A stretch of DNA of 64,000 bases from Caldilineaceae bacterium (GCA_958295845.1 OY282376.1:2121022-2185021), one strand, 5' to 3'. Positions 37,341 through 46,634 are shown, counted from the stretch's first letter. Numbers and translations: made by a program. The notes: a model not told the origin generated them from the letters alone.

Positions 37341-38723
37341 ATGACAAACCTAACCCAGTCCATGTTCTTCAAATCCGACGGCGTCGACGCCCACTGGGAT
37401 ACCTGGATGTTCTACAACGAGGGCACTTTCTACCTCTTCTACCTCATCACCGAATACAGCCCCGGCGAAGGCTTCGGCCTCGCCACCTCCCCCGACGGCG
37501 TCACCTGGACCGACCACGGCTGGGCCATCAAAGCCTCCGACAAAATGGTCACCTACCTCGGCACCGGCGCCGTCTGGAAATCACCCGACTTCGACGCCAG
37601 CGGCCGCTTCATCTGCAACTACTCCGAATGGCGCGTCGAAGAAGACGGCCGCCAGACCCAGAACATCTTCTTCGCCTGGAGCGAAGACCTCATGAACTGG
37701 ACAAAATACGGCGACGACCACATCTTCAAAGTCGACACCCGCTACTACGAGCAGCACGGCCGCTGGGACTGCATATTCCCCCTCCCACGCCCCCAGGGCG
37801 GCTACTACGGCTACTGGACCGCCACCCCCAGAGACGCAGTCGGCTTCGGCTTCGGTCGCAGCGAAGACGGCGTCCACTGGGAGGCCCTGCCCTCCCCCGA
37901 ACTGATCTGGGAAGGCGCCAACCCGCCCCGCAGCATGGAAGCCGGTGCAGTCGCCGAGTTCAACGGCAAGTACTACGCCATCGTCGGCCAGGGCTCCAGG
38001 ACCATGAAGACCATGATCGCCGACAACCCCGCCGGCCCCTACACCGTCGCCCCTGCAAACTACGCCCTCCTCGAAAACTCCGGCGAGCACAAACACACCT
38101 ACTTCGCCCGCTTCCTCCGCACCCCCGACGACATCCTCGTCAACCATCACGCCGTTACCCGCTTCCAGCTCGACACCGGCCGCGACATCTGCTATTGGGC
38201 CCCCCTAAAAAGGGCATTCGTCGACCACGCCGGCACACTCTGGTTCGGCTACTGGCAGGGCAACGAAGCCCTGAAAAAAGTCCCAGTTTCGACCCAATTT
38301 GTCACCCAGGGAAGTCACGTCCATATGGCAGACGCCTCAGTAGACTCGCAGGGCGGCGTAGTCATTGAAGGCGCCGTCGCTCTCCCCCCGTCCGGGCAGC
38401 CCGAGTCCGCCTGGCCCGGCCTCTACATCGAGTACGCTCCCGGCCTCGGCAGCTACATCCAGATAGGCCCCGCCGGCGTCTCCCACTTTGGCCTCATGGC
38501 CGAATCCGAAGACCACCCCCAGCGCGAGGACGTCATGGCCCGCGCCTGGCCGTTCCCCAGCACAGCCCAATTCCGCGTCCTCCTCAAACAATCCGTCCTC
38601 GAGCTCTACATCGACGACCTCCTGATCCAGTCCTACAGCTTGCCCGCCGAAGCTACCGGCCGCATCGGCCTCCTCAACCCATCAACTCAGCTTCAAGACC
38701 CCCAAATATGGAACGCCGTCTGA
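37341..38723 (+). CDS. GH43/GH32-like five-bladed propeller protein
   Basis: 460-residue protein with glycoside-hydrolase clan F/J character. The N-terminal beta-propeller (about 1-310) has repeated blade motifs with FYLFYL, GLATSPDGVTWTDHG, FFAWSEDLMNWTKYG, GFGRSEDGVHWEALP and AEFNGKYYAIVGQ. A C-terminal beta-sandwich (about 330-460) resembles that of GH32 enzymes. An acidic residue near the start (KSDGVDAHWD) may be the nucleophile or base, but I cannot place the triad. No signal peptide, so it acts on imported oligosaccharides. I chose the ATG at 37341; the longer open frame overlaps the permease gene. It is downstream of the second sugar importer. Confidence 0.8.
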   Translation: MTNLTQSMFFKSDGVDAHWDTWMFYNEGTFYLFYLITEYSPGEGFGLATSPDGVTWTDHGWAIKASDKMVTYLGTGAVWKSPDFDASGRFICNYSEWRVEEDGRQTQNIFFAWSEDLMNWTKYGDDHIFKVDTRYYEQHGRWDCIFPLPRPQGGYYGYWTATPRDAVGFGFGRSEDGVHWEALPSPELIWEGANPPRSMEAGAVAEFNGKYYAIVGQGSRTMKTMIADNPAGPYTVAPANYALLENSGEHKHTYFARFLRTPDDILVNHHAVTRFQLDTGRDICYWAPLKRAFVDHAGTLWFGYWQGNEALKKVPVSTQFVTQGSHVHMADASVDSQGGVVIEGAVALPPSGQPESAWPGLYIEYAPGLGSYIQIGPAGVSHFGLMAESEDHPQREDVMARAWPFPSTAQFRVLLKQSVLELYIDDLLIQSYSLPAEATGRIGLLNPSTQLQDPQIWNAV

Positions 38724-38760
38724 GAAGATCAAAATATACTTCATTTGAATTCGTTGAACT

Positions 38761-38809
38761 CAAAAGGTTTTCTCCGTGGCTCTCTGTGGCCCTCCGTGGC
38801 TTAATTGGG
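38761..38809. repeat. Family 2 repeat (CTCCGTGGCCCTCCGTGG), copy a
   Basis: AAAGGTTTTCTCCGTGGCTC, then TGTGGCCCTCCGTGGCTTAA. Related copies at 55419-55540 and 58031-58100 share AAAGGT..CTCCGTG..CCTC.GTGGCCCTCCGTGG. Confidence 0.75.
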
Positions 38810-38877
38810 TGTTGACTTTGCAGGCCCCAGTTCAGACAAACGCAAGCGATCCCTTGACCACCAACCGGTTTCCACCT

Positions 38878-39612
38878 ATGACACACATCCTGACACTCGC
38901 CCAATGCACATTCTATGAGACCAACGGCTACCTCCACGCCCCCGCCGTCATCCCACCTGACCTCCTGGATCTCATGACAACCGTCCTCTCCCGCTGGGCC
39001 GACGACACCATCAACGCCTGGCTGGCCGAAGGACTCATCACCGATCCCGGCGCCGACCTCGACTTCCAGCACCGGCTCGCCCGCCTCTGGGAAGCCGCCG
39101 GAAGACCCGAATACATCCGCAGCCCCCGTCGCGACCTCGTCAGCAGCGAGATGTTAGACATCCTCATCCATCCCAAGCTCCTCGCCCTCGCCCAGGACCT
39201 CCTCGGTACCCCCGAAATCTCTGTCCACGGCATCTTCAACGCCCGCCCCAAACTCCCCGACCAGATCTGGACCCAGACCCCCTGGCACCAGGACGCACAA
39301 TACTATCGCGACGCCGAGCGAGTCCACGTAACCTCCATCTGGATGCCTCTGCAGCCCGTCACCGAACACAACAGCTGCCTGCAGGTCGCTCCCGGCCTCC
39401 ACCGCGGACCCCTCCACGAAGGCTGGAACGACCCCGAAACCGGCTTCCTCGGCCTCGCACCGGAAGTGCGCGAAGCTCTGGAGGGCGTCTCAATCGAAAT
39501 GGAGCCCGGCGACGCCCTCTGCTTCACCCAGATCACCCCCCACCGCGCCCTCCCCAACCGTTCCAACCAGGTCCGCTGGTCCATCGACGTCCGCTACGAG
39601 CCCACTGCCTAG
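38878..39612 (+). CDS. PhyH family dioxygenase 2, ending at an in-frame amber codon
   Basis: 244-residue Fe(II)/2-oxoglutarate dioxygenase. Iron ligands are H137 and D139 (WHQDAQYY) and H222 (TPHRALPN); the oxoglutarate arginine is in NQVRWSIDVRY. The frame stops at TAG (39610-39612), but the same frame continues for 39 sense codons to TGA at 39730-39732. That continuation encodes GFVAHSPKDPSAV and TYKQWLKKWEE, which has the look of the family's usual C-terminal tail. So the amber codon is either a recent truncation, a sequencing error or a readthrough site. I chose the ATG at 38878; an upstream start would overlap a dispersed repeat. Confidence 0.85.
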   Translation: MTHILTLAQCTFYETNGYLHAPAVIPPDLLDLMTTVLSRWADDTINAWLAEGLITDPGADLDFQHRLARLWEAAGRPEYIRSPRRDLVSSEMLDILIHPKLLALAQDLLGTPEISVHGIFNARPKLPDQIWTQTPWHQDAQYYRDAERVHVTSIWMPLQPVTEHNSCLQVAPGLHRGPLHEGWNDPETGFLGLAPEVREALEGVSIEMEPGDALCFTQITPHRALPNRSNQVRWSIDVRYEPTA

Positions 39613-39732
39613 GCCACCGCAGCCGGCCAAAAGCAGGGCTTCGTCGCCCACAGTCCTAAAGACCCCAGCGCCGTTCCCACCTATAAACAGTGGCTGAAAA
39701 AGTGGGAGGAGATCCCTTCCGGAAGCTACTGA
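39613..39732 (+). other. In-frame C-terminal tail after the amber codon of PhyH 2
   Basis: 39 codons in the same frame as the preceding gene, without a start codon or ribosome-binding site of their own. Translation gives a charged helical tail with QWLKKWEEIP near the end, then TGA. The coding look (GC-rich third positions, family-like tail) supports it having been part of the protein. Confidence 0.65.
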
Positions 39733-39834
39733 TCTGACTTTTCGCCTTCAGTGCCTTGGGCGGTATAATTCCACCAAACTAACCGAACCAACCCCCCGCG
39801 CCGCCAGGACGCGCCACCACCCGGACCCAAAGCC

Positions 39835-40800
39835 ATGAGCCTGAAACAGAACGAACTCGCCCTATTCCATCGCCAAGGCTACCTGGTCAAACCCGGCCTC
39901 TTCACCGCAGCCGACCTCAAGCCCCTCCAGGACGCCCTCACCGAGATCGTCGACCAAGGTGCCTGCGAACTGCACGCAGCCGGCAAGCTGGCGAACACGC
40001 ACGCCGACAAACCCTTCGGCCAGCGCCTGTCCAGCATCTACCTCGAAGACAACGAAGCAGGCCAAGCCGTCACCAGCCGCGTCATGGGCAAAGGCGGCGG
40101 AGGCTATAACGGCTCTGCCATGCTGCAGACGATTCGCCACCCGGCCCTCCTTTCCTGCATAGAAAGCCTCATCGGCCCCGACATCGTCGGCTCCTCCGTC
40201 TACCGCATCCGCCCCAAGCTGCCCGGCTGGGACCGCGGCGAAGTCCCCTGGCACCAGGACGCCGGCTACACACTCGCCCACTGCGACCGCCATCTCATCG
40301 TCACCTGCTGGGTCCCCCTCGTCGACGCTACCCTCGAAAACGGCTGCCTCCACGTCATCCCAACCGTGCACAGCAATGGCATCCTCAAGCACTTCACAGG
40401 CGGCCATGCCGGCTTCCTCGAAGTCCCCGATGAAGAGCTGCCCGCGGTCGAGCCCGTCCCAGTCCCTATGAAGGCTGGCGACGCTCTCCTGCTTACCAAC
40501 CTCACGCCCCACGCCTCCTTCGAAAACCGCACCAACCAGGTCCGCTGGAGCATCGACTTGCGCTACCAGAGCGCCCACGTCCCCAACAACGTCGAAGAAG
40601 ACCCTGCCGCCTACACGCCCGAACGCGACCCCGTCACCATGGCCTGCTACCCCCCCGAAGCCGACTTCGTCATCCGCGATCGCCAAGACCCCACCCGCGA
40701 AATCCACTCCGCCGACCAATTCCGCCAACTGCGCCAGCGCTACGAAACAACCCGCCCCAACACCCCCGGCCGCGGCTGGACACCCCTCCACGAGCGCTGA
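39835..40800 (+). CDS. PhyH family dioxygenase 3
   Basis: 321-residue Fe(II)/2-oxoglutarate dioxygenase. Iron ligands are H140 and D142 (WHQDAGYT) and H226 (TPHASFEN); the oxoglutarate arginine is in NQVRWSIDLRY. About 90 residues follow the core, with PERDPVTMACYPPEADFVIRD-type sequence as in complete family members. It starts 102 bases after the PhyH 2 tail, and the pair shares the same active-site pattern, so they are likely paralogues acting on related compounds. End of the cluster fed by the second importer. Confidence 0.9.
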   Translation: MSLKQNELALFHRQGYLVKPGLFTAADLKPLQDALTEIVDQGACELHAAGKLANTHADKPFGQRLSSIYLEDNEAGQAVTSRVMGKGGGGYNGSAMLQTIRHPALLSCIESLIGPDIVGSSVYRIRPKLPGWDRGEVPWHQDAGYTLAHCDRHLIVTCWVPLVDATLENGCLHVIPTVHSNGILKHFTGGHAGFLEVPDEELPAVEPVPVPMKAGDALLLTNLTPHASFENRTNQVRWSIDLRYQSAHVPNNVEEDPAAYTPERDPVTMACYPPEADFVIRDRQDPTREIHSADQFRQLRQRYETTRPNTPGRGWTPLHER

Positions 40801-40968
40801 CACAACGCACTCAATGAGTCACAACCAGTCCGCCCAAGATCGCAAACCCAATACGCCGTAAGGCAGGGCCTCAAAATACTAGGGCTCGTTTTCGTTTGTC
40901 AGAAGAGGGTTTGAGGGTGCGAAGCGTCTTTCCTCAGAAGACCACGCAGTCTAGCAAGATATCCGCTA

Positions 40969-41100
40969 CGCCTCTGGTGTTCTTCCCGGCTCTTCGCGTG
41001 ACTTTGCGGATCGATAGGTTCTGCCTGTCACAAGATCAAGCGAGATTGATCTCTATCAGGCCTGCAGGCGTTCCGTTCCTTTTGGAATCTGAACGGCCTT
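40969..41100. repeat. Family 5 direct repeat, left of the WS/DGAT gene
   Basis: Shares ordered blocks with 42838-42962: CGCCT.TGGTGT.CTTC, TTCGCGT.ACTT.GCGGATCGA, CAAGCGAGA and ACCTGCAGGC.T.CCG. Same orientation. Only about 20 bases lie between it and the WS/DGAT stop codon. Confidence 0.6.
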
Positions 41101-41119
41101 TCCAAAACAACCTCGCTAA

Positions 41120-42571
41120 CTAATCCGATCTGGAAGTGGATCCACTCTGCGAGGCCGGTTCGGCACTCCCGCTCCCCTGCCCATCCCGCAGGCGCGCCAG
41201 AATAAGTAACTTGTCGAACTCCTCCTGAAATGCCGCAATAATAGTGTCCGGGTCCGGCGCCAGTCCCCGGTCGGTGATGAGTCCAATATTCACCTGCCCG
41301 GCATAGCTGAATATGCTGATACCCACGCCGATGGACCCGGACTGCGGTACCCAGAAAACGATCGTCTCCAGAAGCTTGCCCGCAAAGTAGAGTTTCTCGG
41401 ACGGGCCAGGCACATTTGTCAGGACCACACTCACCTTGTCGGCATAATAGCCGCGCACGCCCCTCGCGATTCTGTCCGACACAACGCCCAAGCTGGCGAT
41501 AGCCTGATAGGTCACCAGCGCTTCAGGCGACCGTTTGATCGCATCCATGTTGCGCTTTGTCGCAAATAGCCGATCGACTGGATCCGCGATGCCGATTGGC
41601 AGGGGAAGATAGACGAGAGCGAATCGGTTCGTCAGTTTCGTATCATCGGGCGCACGAATGTCCACCGGAACCATGGCCCGAATCTCTTTGCCATCCGGAT
41701 TGTCGCCGCGAGTCTCGACATACCGGCGCAGCGCGCCCGCCATCGCCGCGACCAGGACATCGTTCACCGTTGCACCCATGGTGTTTTTCACGAACTTTAC
41801 ATCATCCAGGGGAATGCCCTCAGACCAGGCGACCGCTTTGCCGACCCCGACCTCACCTTTGAAAGCTGTCTTGTCGTCGGTCCGCATCAGCGCCAGCTTG
41901 GCCAGCACAGCCACGAACCTCCCAGCCAGCTGTCCGCCCCGTACCGCCAGCGACAGCAGACGCCCGCGTTGCGCGGCCTTCTCGCCGCCTTCCGGCAATT
42001 TCGCGCCCACCGGACGGGCCGCGACACGGGTTGCAGGTTGTAAAGAATTTCTGTCTCGCTGAGGCCCGGCAACCGGGGCCTGCTTGGGGCGCGCTCCCTC
42101 GGCAGACTCGTCTGTCAGGCCGAGCAGTACTCTTACGAGTGCCGCGCCGTCGCCGATACAATGGTGAATACGCCCGAAAAAGACGCTGCCGTCCCCGTAG
42201 CCTTCGATGAGAGTGATCGTCCACGGAGGCCGATTCATGTCCAAAGGAGCGGTGAGCAGTCGAGCTACGGTATCGTTGAGAGTTTGAGTGTCCCCAGGCG
42301 AAGACAGGACGATGCGCTCAACGTGCGCGCGCAGATCGAACTCCAGATCAGTCTGCCAATAAGTACGCGTTCTGAAAGCGCCTTGATACGATACCACGCG
42401 CTGACGAAAGCGCTCGTGAATCAGAAGGCGCTTTTCCAGCACAGCCAGCACACGCTCGTATTGCAGCATCTCCCTGAAGATCCAGAATCCATTGATCACC
42501 ATCGGATTGGTTGGATCGTCCATCAAGAGCCAGGCTCGATCAACGCTGGACATCGGCTCGCGCCCGGCCAT
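41120..42571 (-). CDS. Wax ester synthase / diacylglycerol acyltransferase (WS/DGAT)
   Basis: 483-residue acyltransferase that joins acyl-CoA to a fatty alcohol or diacylglycerol to make storage lipid. The active-site HHxxxDG motif is HHCIGDG at residues 136-142. The N-terminal block SSVDRAWLLMDDPTNPM and PLDMNRPPWTITLIEG match the family, and the C-terminal DUF1298-type half has the NVPGPSEKLYFAGKLL block. I chose the ATG at 42571, with GGGGAG 7 bases upstream; an ATG at 42607 is possible. Transcribed alone on the minus strand and bracketed by two direct repeats. Confidence 0.93.
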   Translation of the reverse strand: MAGREPMSSVDRAWLLMDDPTNPMVINGFWIFREMLQYERVLAVLEKRLLIHERFRQRVVSYQGAFRTRTYWQTDLEFDLRAHVERIVLSSPGDTQTLNDTVARLLTAPLDMNRPPWTITLIEGYGDGSVFFGRIHHCIGDGAALVRVLLGLTDESAEGARPKQAPVAGPQRDRNSLQPATRVAARPVGAKLPEGGEKAAQRGRLLSLAVRGGQLAGRFVAVLAKLALMRTDDKTAFKGEVGVGKAVAWSEGIPLDDVKFVKNTMGATVNDVLVAAMAGALRRYVETRGDNPDGKEIRAMVPVDIRAPDDTKLTNRFALVYLPLPIGIADPVDRLFATKRNMDAIKRSPEALVTYQAIASLGVVSDRIARGVRGYYADKVSVVLTNVPGPSEKLYFAGKLLETIVFWVPQSGSIGVGISIFSYAGQVNIGLITDRGLAPDPDTIIAAFQEEFDKLLILARLRDGQGSGSAEPASQSGSTSRSD

Positions 42572-42683
42572 CGAAGTGCTCCCCGTAGGCTTAGTGAATT
42601 GCACCATTATGCACCTTGGCTTGTCGTCCAGCTCTTAGGGCCAAGCTCATGCCTCGTACCTGCCCTCGCCCCCCAACGCTCCT

Positions 42684-42712
42684 GTAGGGGCAGGCCTTGT
42701 GCCTGCCCTTTC
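42684..42712. repeat. Family 3 hairpin repeat, copy b
   Basis: TGTAGGGGCAGGC-CTTGT-GCCTGCCCTTTCCC; the same 8-bp perfect stem as at 25598-25618. Upstream of the WS/DGAT gene. Confidence 0.8.
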
Positions 42713-42837
42713 CCTTCCCAAAAGCCTGAAAACTTCAAGTACGACTAAGGCTGGCCGACGCTTGTCAAAACTGCGATCTGCGGAAGCAAAGAACTTATCC
42801 GCGAAGGGCCCCGCACCATCGCAATCAAATCCCCCCA

Positions 42838-42962
42838 CGCCTTCGGTGTCCTTCGCGTCACTTCGCGGATCGAAAGATTTCCTATTGTTTCAACATTCAA
42901 GCGAGAACCGGCCCTCACAGACCTGCAGGCTTGCCGCTCCCCTTGTATTCTGATCGACCTGC
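42838..42962. repeat. Family 5 direct repeat, right of the WS/DGAT gene
   Basis: Diverged partner of 40969-41100 in the same orientation (CGCCTTCGGTGTCCTTCGCG, CTTCGCGGATCGA, TCAAGCGAGA, GACCTGCAGGC). Confidence 0.6.
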
Positions 42963-42981
42963 CCTAAATGTCAAGGGAACC

Positions 42982-43131
42982 TAATGTGTGTCCCGACCGA
43001 CAGACGCCAAGACGTCACGCGCGGGCTACGAAGCGCTATCGCGCGCGTCTTGCCTGCCTCTAACCAATGCGCAAAACGCAGTAGGCAATACGCAGTACGC
43101 AATACGCAGTACGCAAAAAAAAAGTCCTAAA
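42982..43131. repeat. Family 4 repeat, copy b
   Basis: CTAATGTGTGTCCCG, GCCAAGACGTCACGCGCGGG paired with GCGCGCGTCTTGCC, then tandem GCAATACGCAGTACGCAATACGCAGTACGC units and AAAAAAAAAGTCC. The best-preserved copy of the family. Confidence 0.75.
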
Positions 43132-43199
43132 CTTGAACGAACAGTTAAAGGGGGTCTTGCGAAGAAGTCCGAGCCTACATGCGATACTGGTCGATGCGC

Positions 43200-44417
43200 C
43201 TACAATCCTTCATGAATCAATACCAGCGTGCCCGGATTGACGTCGGTGCTGAACATAAAACCGTCATCGTCGTCGTCGTACATCGTAGGCGCCGCCCACT
43301 CGAAGAGCCACATGGCATCCTCCTCGGTCATGTTAATGCAACCGCGGCTCATGGGCGTGCCGAAATTGCTGTGCCAGTACGTACCATGAAAAGCGTAGTC
43401 CTCGTGAAAATACTGAACATTCTTGACCTCAGTCACATGGTAAGAGTCGCCGGCGGCGCGGCTGCCTCCCCGCATGTCCTGCATGGCGATCTTGACCCAG
43501 ATGCTGTAGGTGCCGGTGACGGTAGGCGAGCTGCCTACCCCGGAGGAAATGACGAAAACTCTGACCGGTACGACGCCCTCATAGGCGATTGCCATCTGTT
43601 CGTTGAGGTCGACCTCGATCCAACGCTCGGTGAGCGTAGGGTAGCTGGCCGGGTCAAGCCACTGACCCATGCCTTCCAGGAGTTCGAGCCCGCTTGCCGA
43701 TGGAATTCGCAGGACCAGGCCAGTCTCAGGAACGCTACTGTTCTGCAGATCATTCAGCCGGGCCAAGGCCCCAGGGTTTACCCCGTACAACGCCGCGATG
43801 TCTGTGAGTGACTCGCCTGTCTGCACGGTATGAACATCGGGGCGAGTCCGCCCGGGTTGCATCCCGGTTATCGGAGGCGCGGGCTGCAGGGCAGAGATCA
43901 GATGAGCGGGTTGTGGTGCGGGCGCCAGCGCTGGCGGCACCAGCAATTCTTGACCCAATTTGAGCCATTCCTCCTCGGAAAATCCATTGATGGACATGAG
44001 CTTGGTCAGACTGATGCCATGCTTTCCGGCCAGACGGAATAGGGTGTCGCCCGGCTGGACCGTGTAAAGCTGATATTCCTCGGCGCTCTTAAGTGCCGGA
44101 ACCACAGTTTCCCCGCCGCTCTCAGATGCCAGAACCACAATTTCCCCGCCGCTCTCGGGTGCCGGAACCACAGTTTCACCGGCGTCGATCAGAAGGCGCT
44201 GGCCGTAACGGACATAGTTGGCATCCGGCAGGCCGTTCAGCTCCTGCAGGTCTGCAACCGTTGTTCCATACTTCTTGGCAATCTGGCTCAGCGACTCACC
44301 CGGTTGGACGATGTGCACTTCAGACGCAGTGGCGCTGCCGGCAGCTGACATGACAGCAACAGCTGCCAGGATGAGAGCAAGTGTCCCCCGGGCTAAGGAT
44401 TTCGTGAGCAGTCTCAT
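43200..44417 (-). CDS. LysM-domain L,D-transpeptidase (YkuD family)
   Basis: 405-residue exported cell-wall enzyme. Sec signal peptide (1-32); LysM domains at about 34-77, 117-160 and 195-237, which bind peptidoglycan; and a C-terminal YkuD catalytic domain with the HGTYWHSNFGTPMSRGCINM-type site (H344, H349, S357, catalytic C360). It forms 3-3 peptide crosslinks or attaches proteins. Between LysM 1 and 2 lies a short internal repeat (ETVVPAPESGG, EIVVLASESGG, ETVVPALKS). Single gene on the minus strand. Confidence 0.95.
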   Translation of the reverse strand: MRLLTKSLARGTLALILAAVAVMSAAGSATASEVHIVQPGESLSQIAKKYGTTVADLQELNGLPDANYVRYGQRLLIDAGETVVPAPESGGEIVVLASESGGETVVPALKSAEEYQLYTVQPGDTLFRLAGKHGISLTKLMSINGFSEEEWLKLGQELLVPPALAPAPQPAHLISALQPAPPITGMQPGRTRPDVHTVQTGESLTDIAALYGVNPGALARLNDLQNSSVPETGLVLRIPSASGLELLEGMGQWLDPASYPTLTERWIEVDLNEQMAIAYEGVVPVRVFVISSGVGSSPTVTGTYSIWVKIAMQDMRGGSRAAGDSYHVTEVKNVQYFHEDYAFHGTYWHSNFGTPMSRGCINMTEEDAMWLFEWAAPTMYDDDDDGFMFSTDVNPGTLVLIHEGL

Positions 44418-45172
44418 AAGGCTGTCTCCAACAAAAAGGGTTCGTCGACGTTTGCCATAGCAGCGATTTGAGGGAGTTTACCGCCTATCCGCAATGGGCC
44501 CGCAGCTTCGCAAAGAAAACACGAAATGCGAAGATTCCCGCCTACTCAAAGTAGTACCCAATCTTAGCAGGTTTTCGAACTGTGTGGCCGCGAATCAAAG
44601 TACGCTTTCACCATCCTTAAGTTTATCAACCCTCCCCAGGTCCCCTGAAATACAGGGCAGACAATCAGTTCAGCGCTTGAATACTGTCGCATAACTCTCT
44701 TTCAAGGGAGCCGGGGTGAACCCAATCCGCCTGATCTGAGTCTCCACCTGACTCGATGAATTCCCCCTCTTTTTAGGACCACTGGAGCAGAAAATGCTCC
44801 TAACCTGTCACCTTTCCCGTGATACCGGTGGCGACCGGCGCGGCCTGGTCGGCGTCTCCCGGCTGTCGAAAAAATCCCCGCCGAAACCGGCCCTTTCCAC
44901 CTTTCAGGTCCAACATGCGATATTCCTACATTTAATGTATAATTTGCAACCGGGAACATGCCCGTGCCCAAATCGTTGCCCCCGCGTATGCGCCGTGACC
45001 GAATCGGGCGGACCCTGCAAACCTGTACGCTAACTTCTCTTGCCCAGGCAAGCCTGTAACATTCTAATTCCGCCAGCAAGGACGCGGCCCGCAGCGCCCG
45101 ACTTCGGCACATCCATCACACACTGTCGCACATCATCGCCTCTTCCCTCGTGCACGAGAAAGGAGACCTCAA
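44418..45172. other. Non-coding divergent region with possible promoter
   Basis: 755 bases between the divergent L,D-transpeptidase gene and the desaturase-Rieske operon. A TATAAT box (44938-44943) preceded by TG lies 230 bases before the ATG at 45173; no good -35 box accompanies it. A small GGAGC-AGAAAAT-GCTCC hairpin lies at about 44784-44800. Nothing else is supported. Confidence 0.45.
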
Positions 45173-46579
45173 ATGAGCGTACAGGCCATCCCCAGAGACT
45201 ACAGCCTTTCCGGCGGCCACCAGGATGCAGTTGAGCTCGACGATGACCGCATCGTCGAACGCATGGAAGAAACGTGGTGGAAGCCCAAGCTCTCCCGCCA
45301 GCAAATGCGAGAGATCATGCAGCGCCGCGACGGCCCCGCCCTCCGGCACTACAGCCTCTGGTTTGCTCTGCTCGCCGCCTCCGCTTACCTCGCCGTAGTC
45401 TCCTGGGGAACCTGGTGGGCCATACCCGCATTCCTGGTCTACGGCACAATCTACTCCTCCTCCGACGCCAGCTGGCACGAATGTGGCCACGGCACGCCCT
45501 TCCGAACCCACTGGCTCAACGAAGTCCTCTATCATGTCACCTCCTTCATGACAATGCGAGAAGCCTATATGTGGCGCTGGAGCCACTCTCGCCACCATAC
45601 CCACACCTATATCGTCGGTCGCGACCCCGAAATCCAGGTCCAGCGCCCCGCCGACCTTCTCAAGATCGCGATGGACTTCTTCTACATTCGCAGTGGTCCC
45701 CCCGAAGTCTGGCGCGTCTTCCGCAACGCCTTGGGCCGGCCCAATGCCGACGTCCTCGACTTCATGCCGGAACGTGAACTGCCCAAGATGTACTGGTCCA
45801 GCCGCATCTACATGGCAATCATCGCCGCATTCGCCATCTGGTCCATCGCCATCGGCAGCTTCCTCCCCATGATGTTCGTGCTCCTGCCCCGTTTCTACGG
45901 CGGCTGGTTGCACCAGCTTCTCGGCCTCACCCAACACGCCGGCCTCGGCGAAGATACCTACGACCATCGCGAAAACACGCGCACCGTCTTCATCAACCCG
46001 GTGTTCGCCTTCCTCTACATGAATATGCAGTACCACATCGAGCACCATTCCATGCCGATGACCCCTTTCCACGCGCTGCCCAAACTCCACGAGGCTGTCA
46101 AAGACCAGATGCCCCCGCCCTATAAGAGCCTCTGGGAGTGCTACAAAGAAATGATACCCGCCCTCATAAAACAGGCCACCGAGGATCCCTCCTACAAGAT
46201 CATCCGTCCAATTCCAGCAGACCCGGAGCCCATAACGCCTGAACAGGTTGCCGCGCCCGAGGCCGCCGGCGAGTGGGTCGAAGTCTGCGCCGTCGAAGAT
46301 CTCGACGAAGAAGACGTCATCCGCCTCGACCACGGCAGCCGCACCCTCGCCGTCTACCGCCTCAAAGGCGACAGATTCTACGCCACCGACGGTCTCTGCA
46401 CCCACGAATACGCCTATCTCGCCGACGGTCTCGTAATCGACGGCGTAATCGAGTGCCCGCTCCACAACGGCCGTTTCGACATCGCCACCGGCCGCGCCCT
46501 GCGCGCCCCGGCCTGCGACCACCTCGAAACCTATCCCGTCGAACGCCGCGGCAACACGCTCTTCGTGCGCGTCGCTTAA
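45173..46579 (+). CDS. Desaturase-Rieske ferredoxin fusion oxygenase, copy 1 (MocD-MocE-like)
   Basis: 468-residue fusion. Residues 1-350 form a membrane di-iron oxygenase of the fatty-acid-desaturase fold: His boxes HECGH (102-106), HSRHH (138-142) and HIEHH (288-292), a further QHAG..DHR segment (255-265), and paired membrane helices at about 62-94 and 213-240. Residues 368-468 are a Rieske [2Fe-2S] domain with CTH (409-411) and CPLH (428-431). In rhizopine catabolism the oxygenase MocD and ferredoxin MocE are separate proteins; here electron donor and oxygenase are one chain. Likely role: oxidative demethylation or hydroxylation of an inositol-like or other small substrate (inference). First gene of a five-gene operon. 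Confidence 0.88.
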   Translation: MSVQAIPRDYSLSGGHQDAVELDDDRIVERMEETWWKPKLSRQQMREIMQRRDGPALRHYSLWFALLAASAYLAVVSWGTWWAIPAFLVYGTIYSSSDASWHECGHGTPFRTHWLNEVLYHVTSFMTMREAYMWRWSHSRHHTHTYIVGRDPEIQVQRPADLLKIAMDFFYIRSGPPEVWRVFRNALGRPNADVLDFMPERELPKMYWSSRIYMAIIAAFAIWSIAIGSFLPMMFVLLPRFYGGWLHQLLGLTQHAGLGEDTYDHRENTRTVFINPVFAFLYMNMQYHIEHHSMPMTPFHALPKLHEAVKDQMPPPYKSLWECYKEMIPALIKQATEDPSYKIIRPIPADPEPITPEQVAAPEAAGEWVEVCAVEDLDEEDVIRLDHGSRTLAVYRLKGDRFYATDGLCTHEYAYLADGLVIDGVIECPLHNGRFDIATGRALRAPACDHLETYPVERRGNTLFVRVA

Positions 46580-46634
46580 CCCGTCACAATGCGCATTGGC
46601 TCCAATTGGAACGGAATTCTTTAGGAGTTCAGCC

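Noticed and set aside
43071..43125. ACGCAATACGCAGTACGC units considered as iterons or a replication origin
   Set aside because: No replication gene, DnaA-box cluster or AT-rich unwinding region; the same units recur as the tail of a dispersed repeat.
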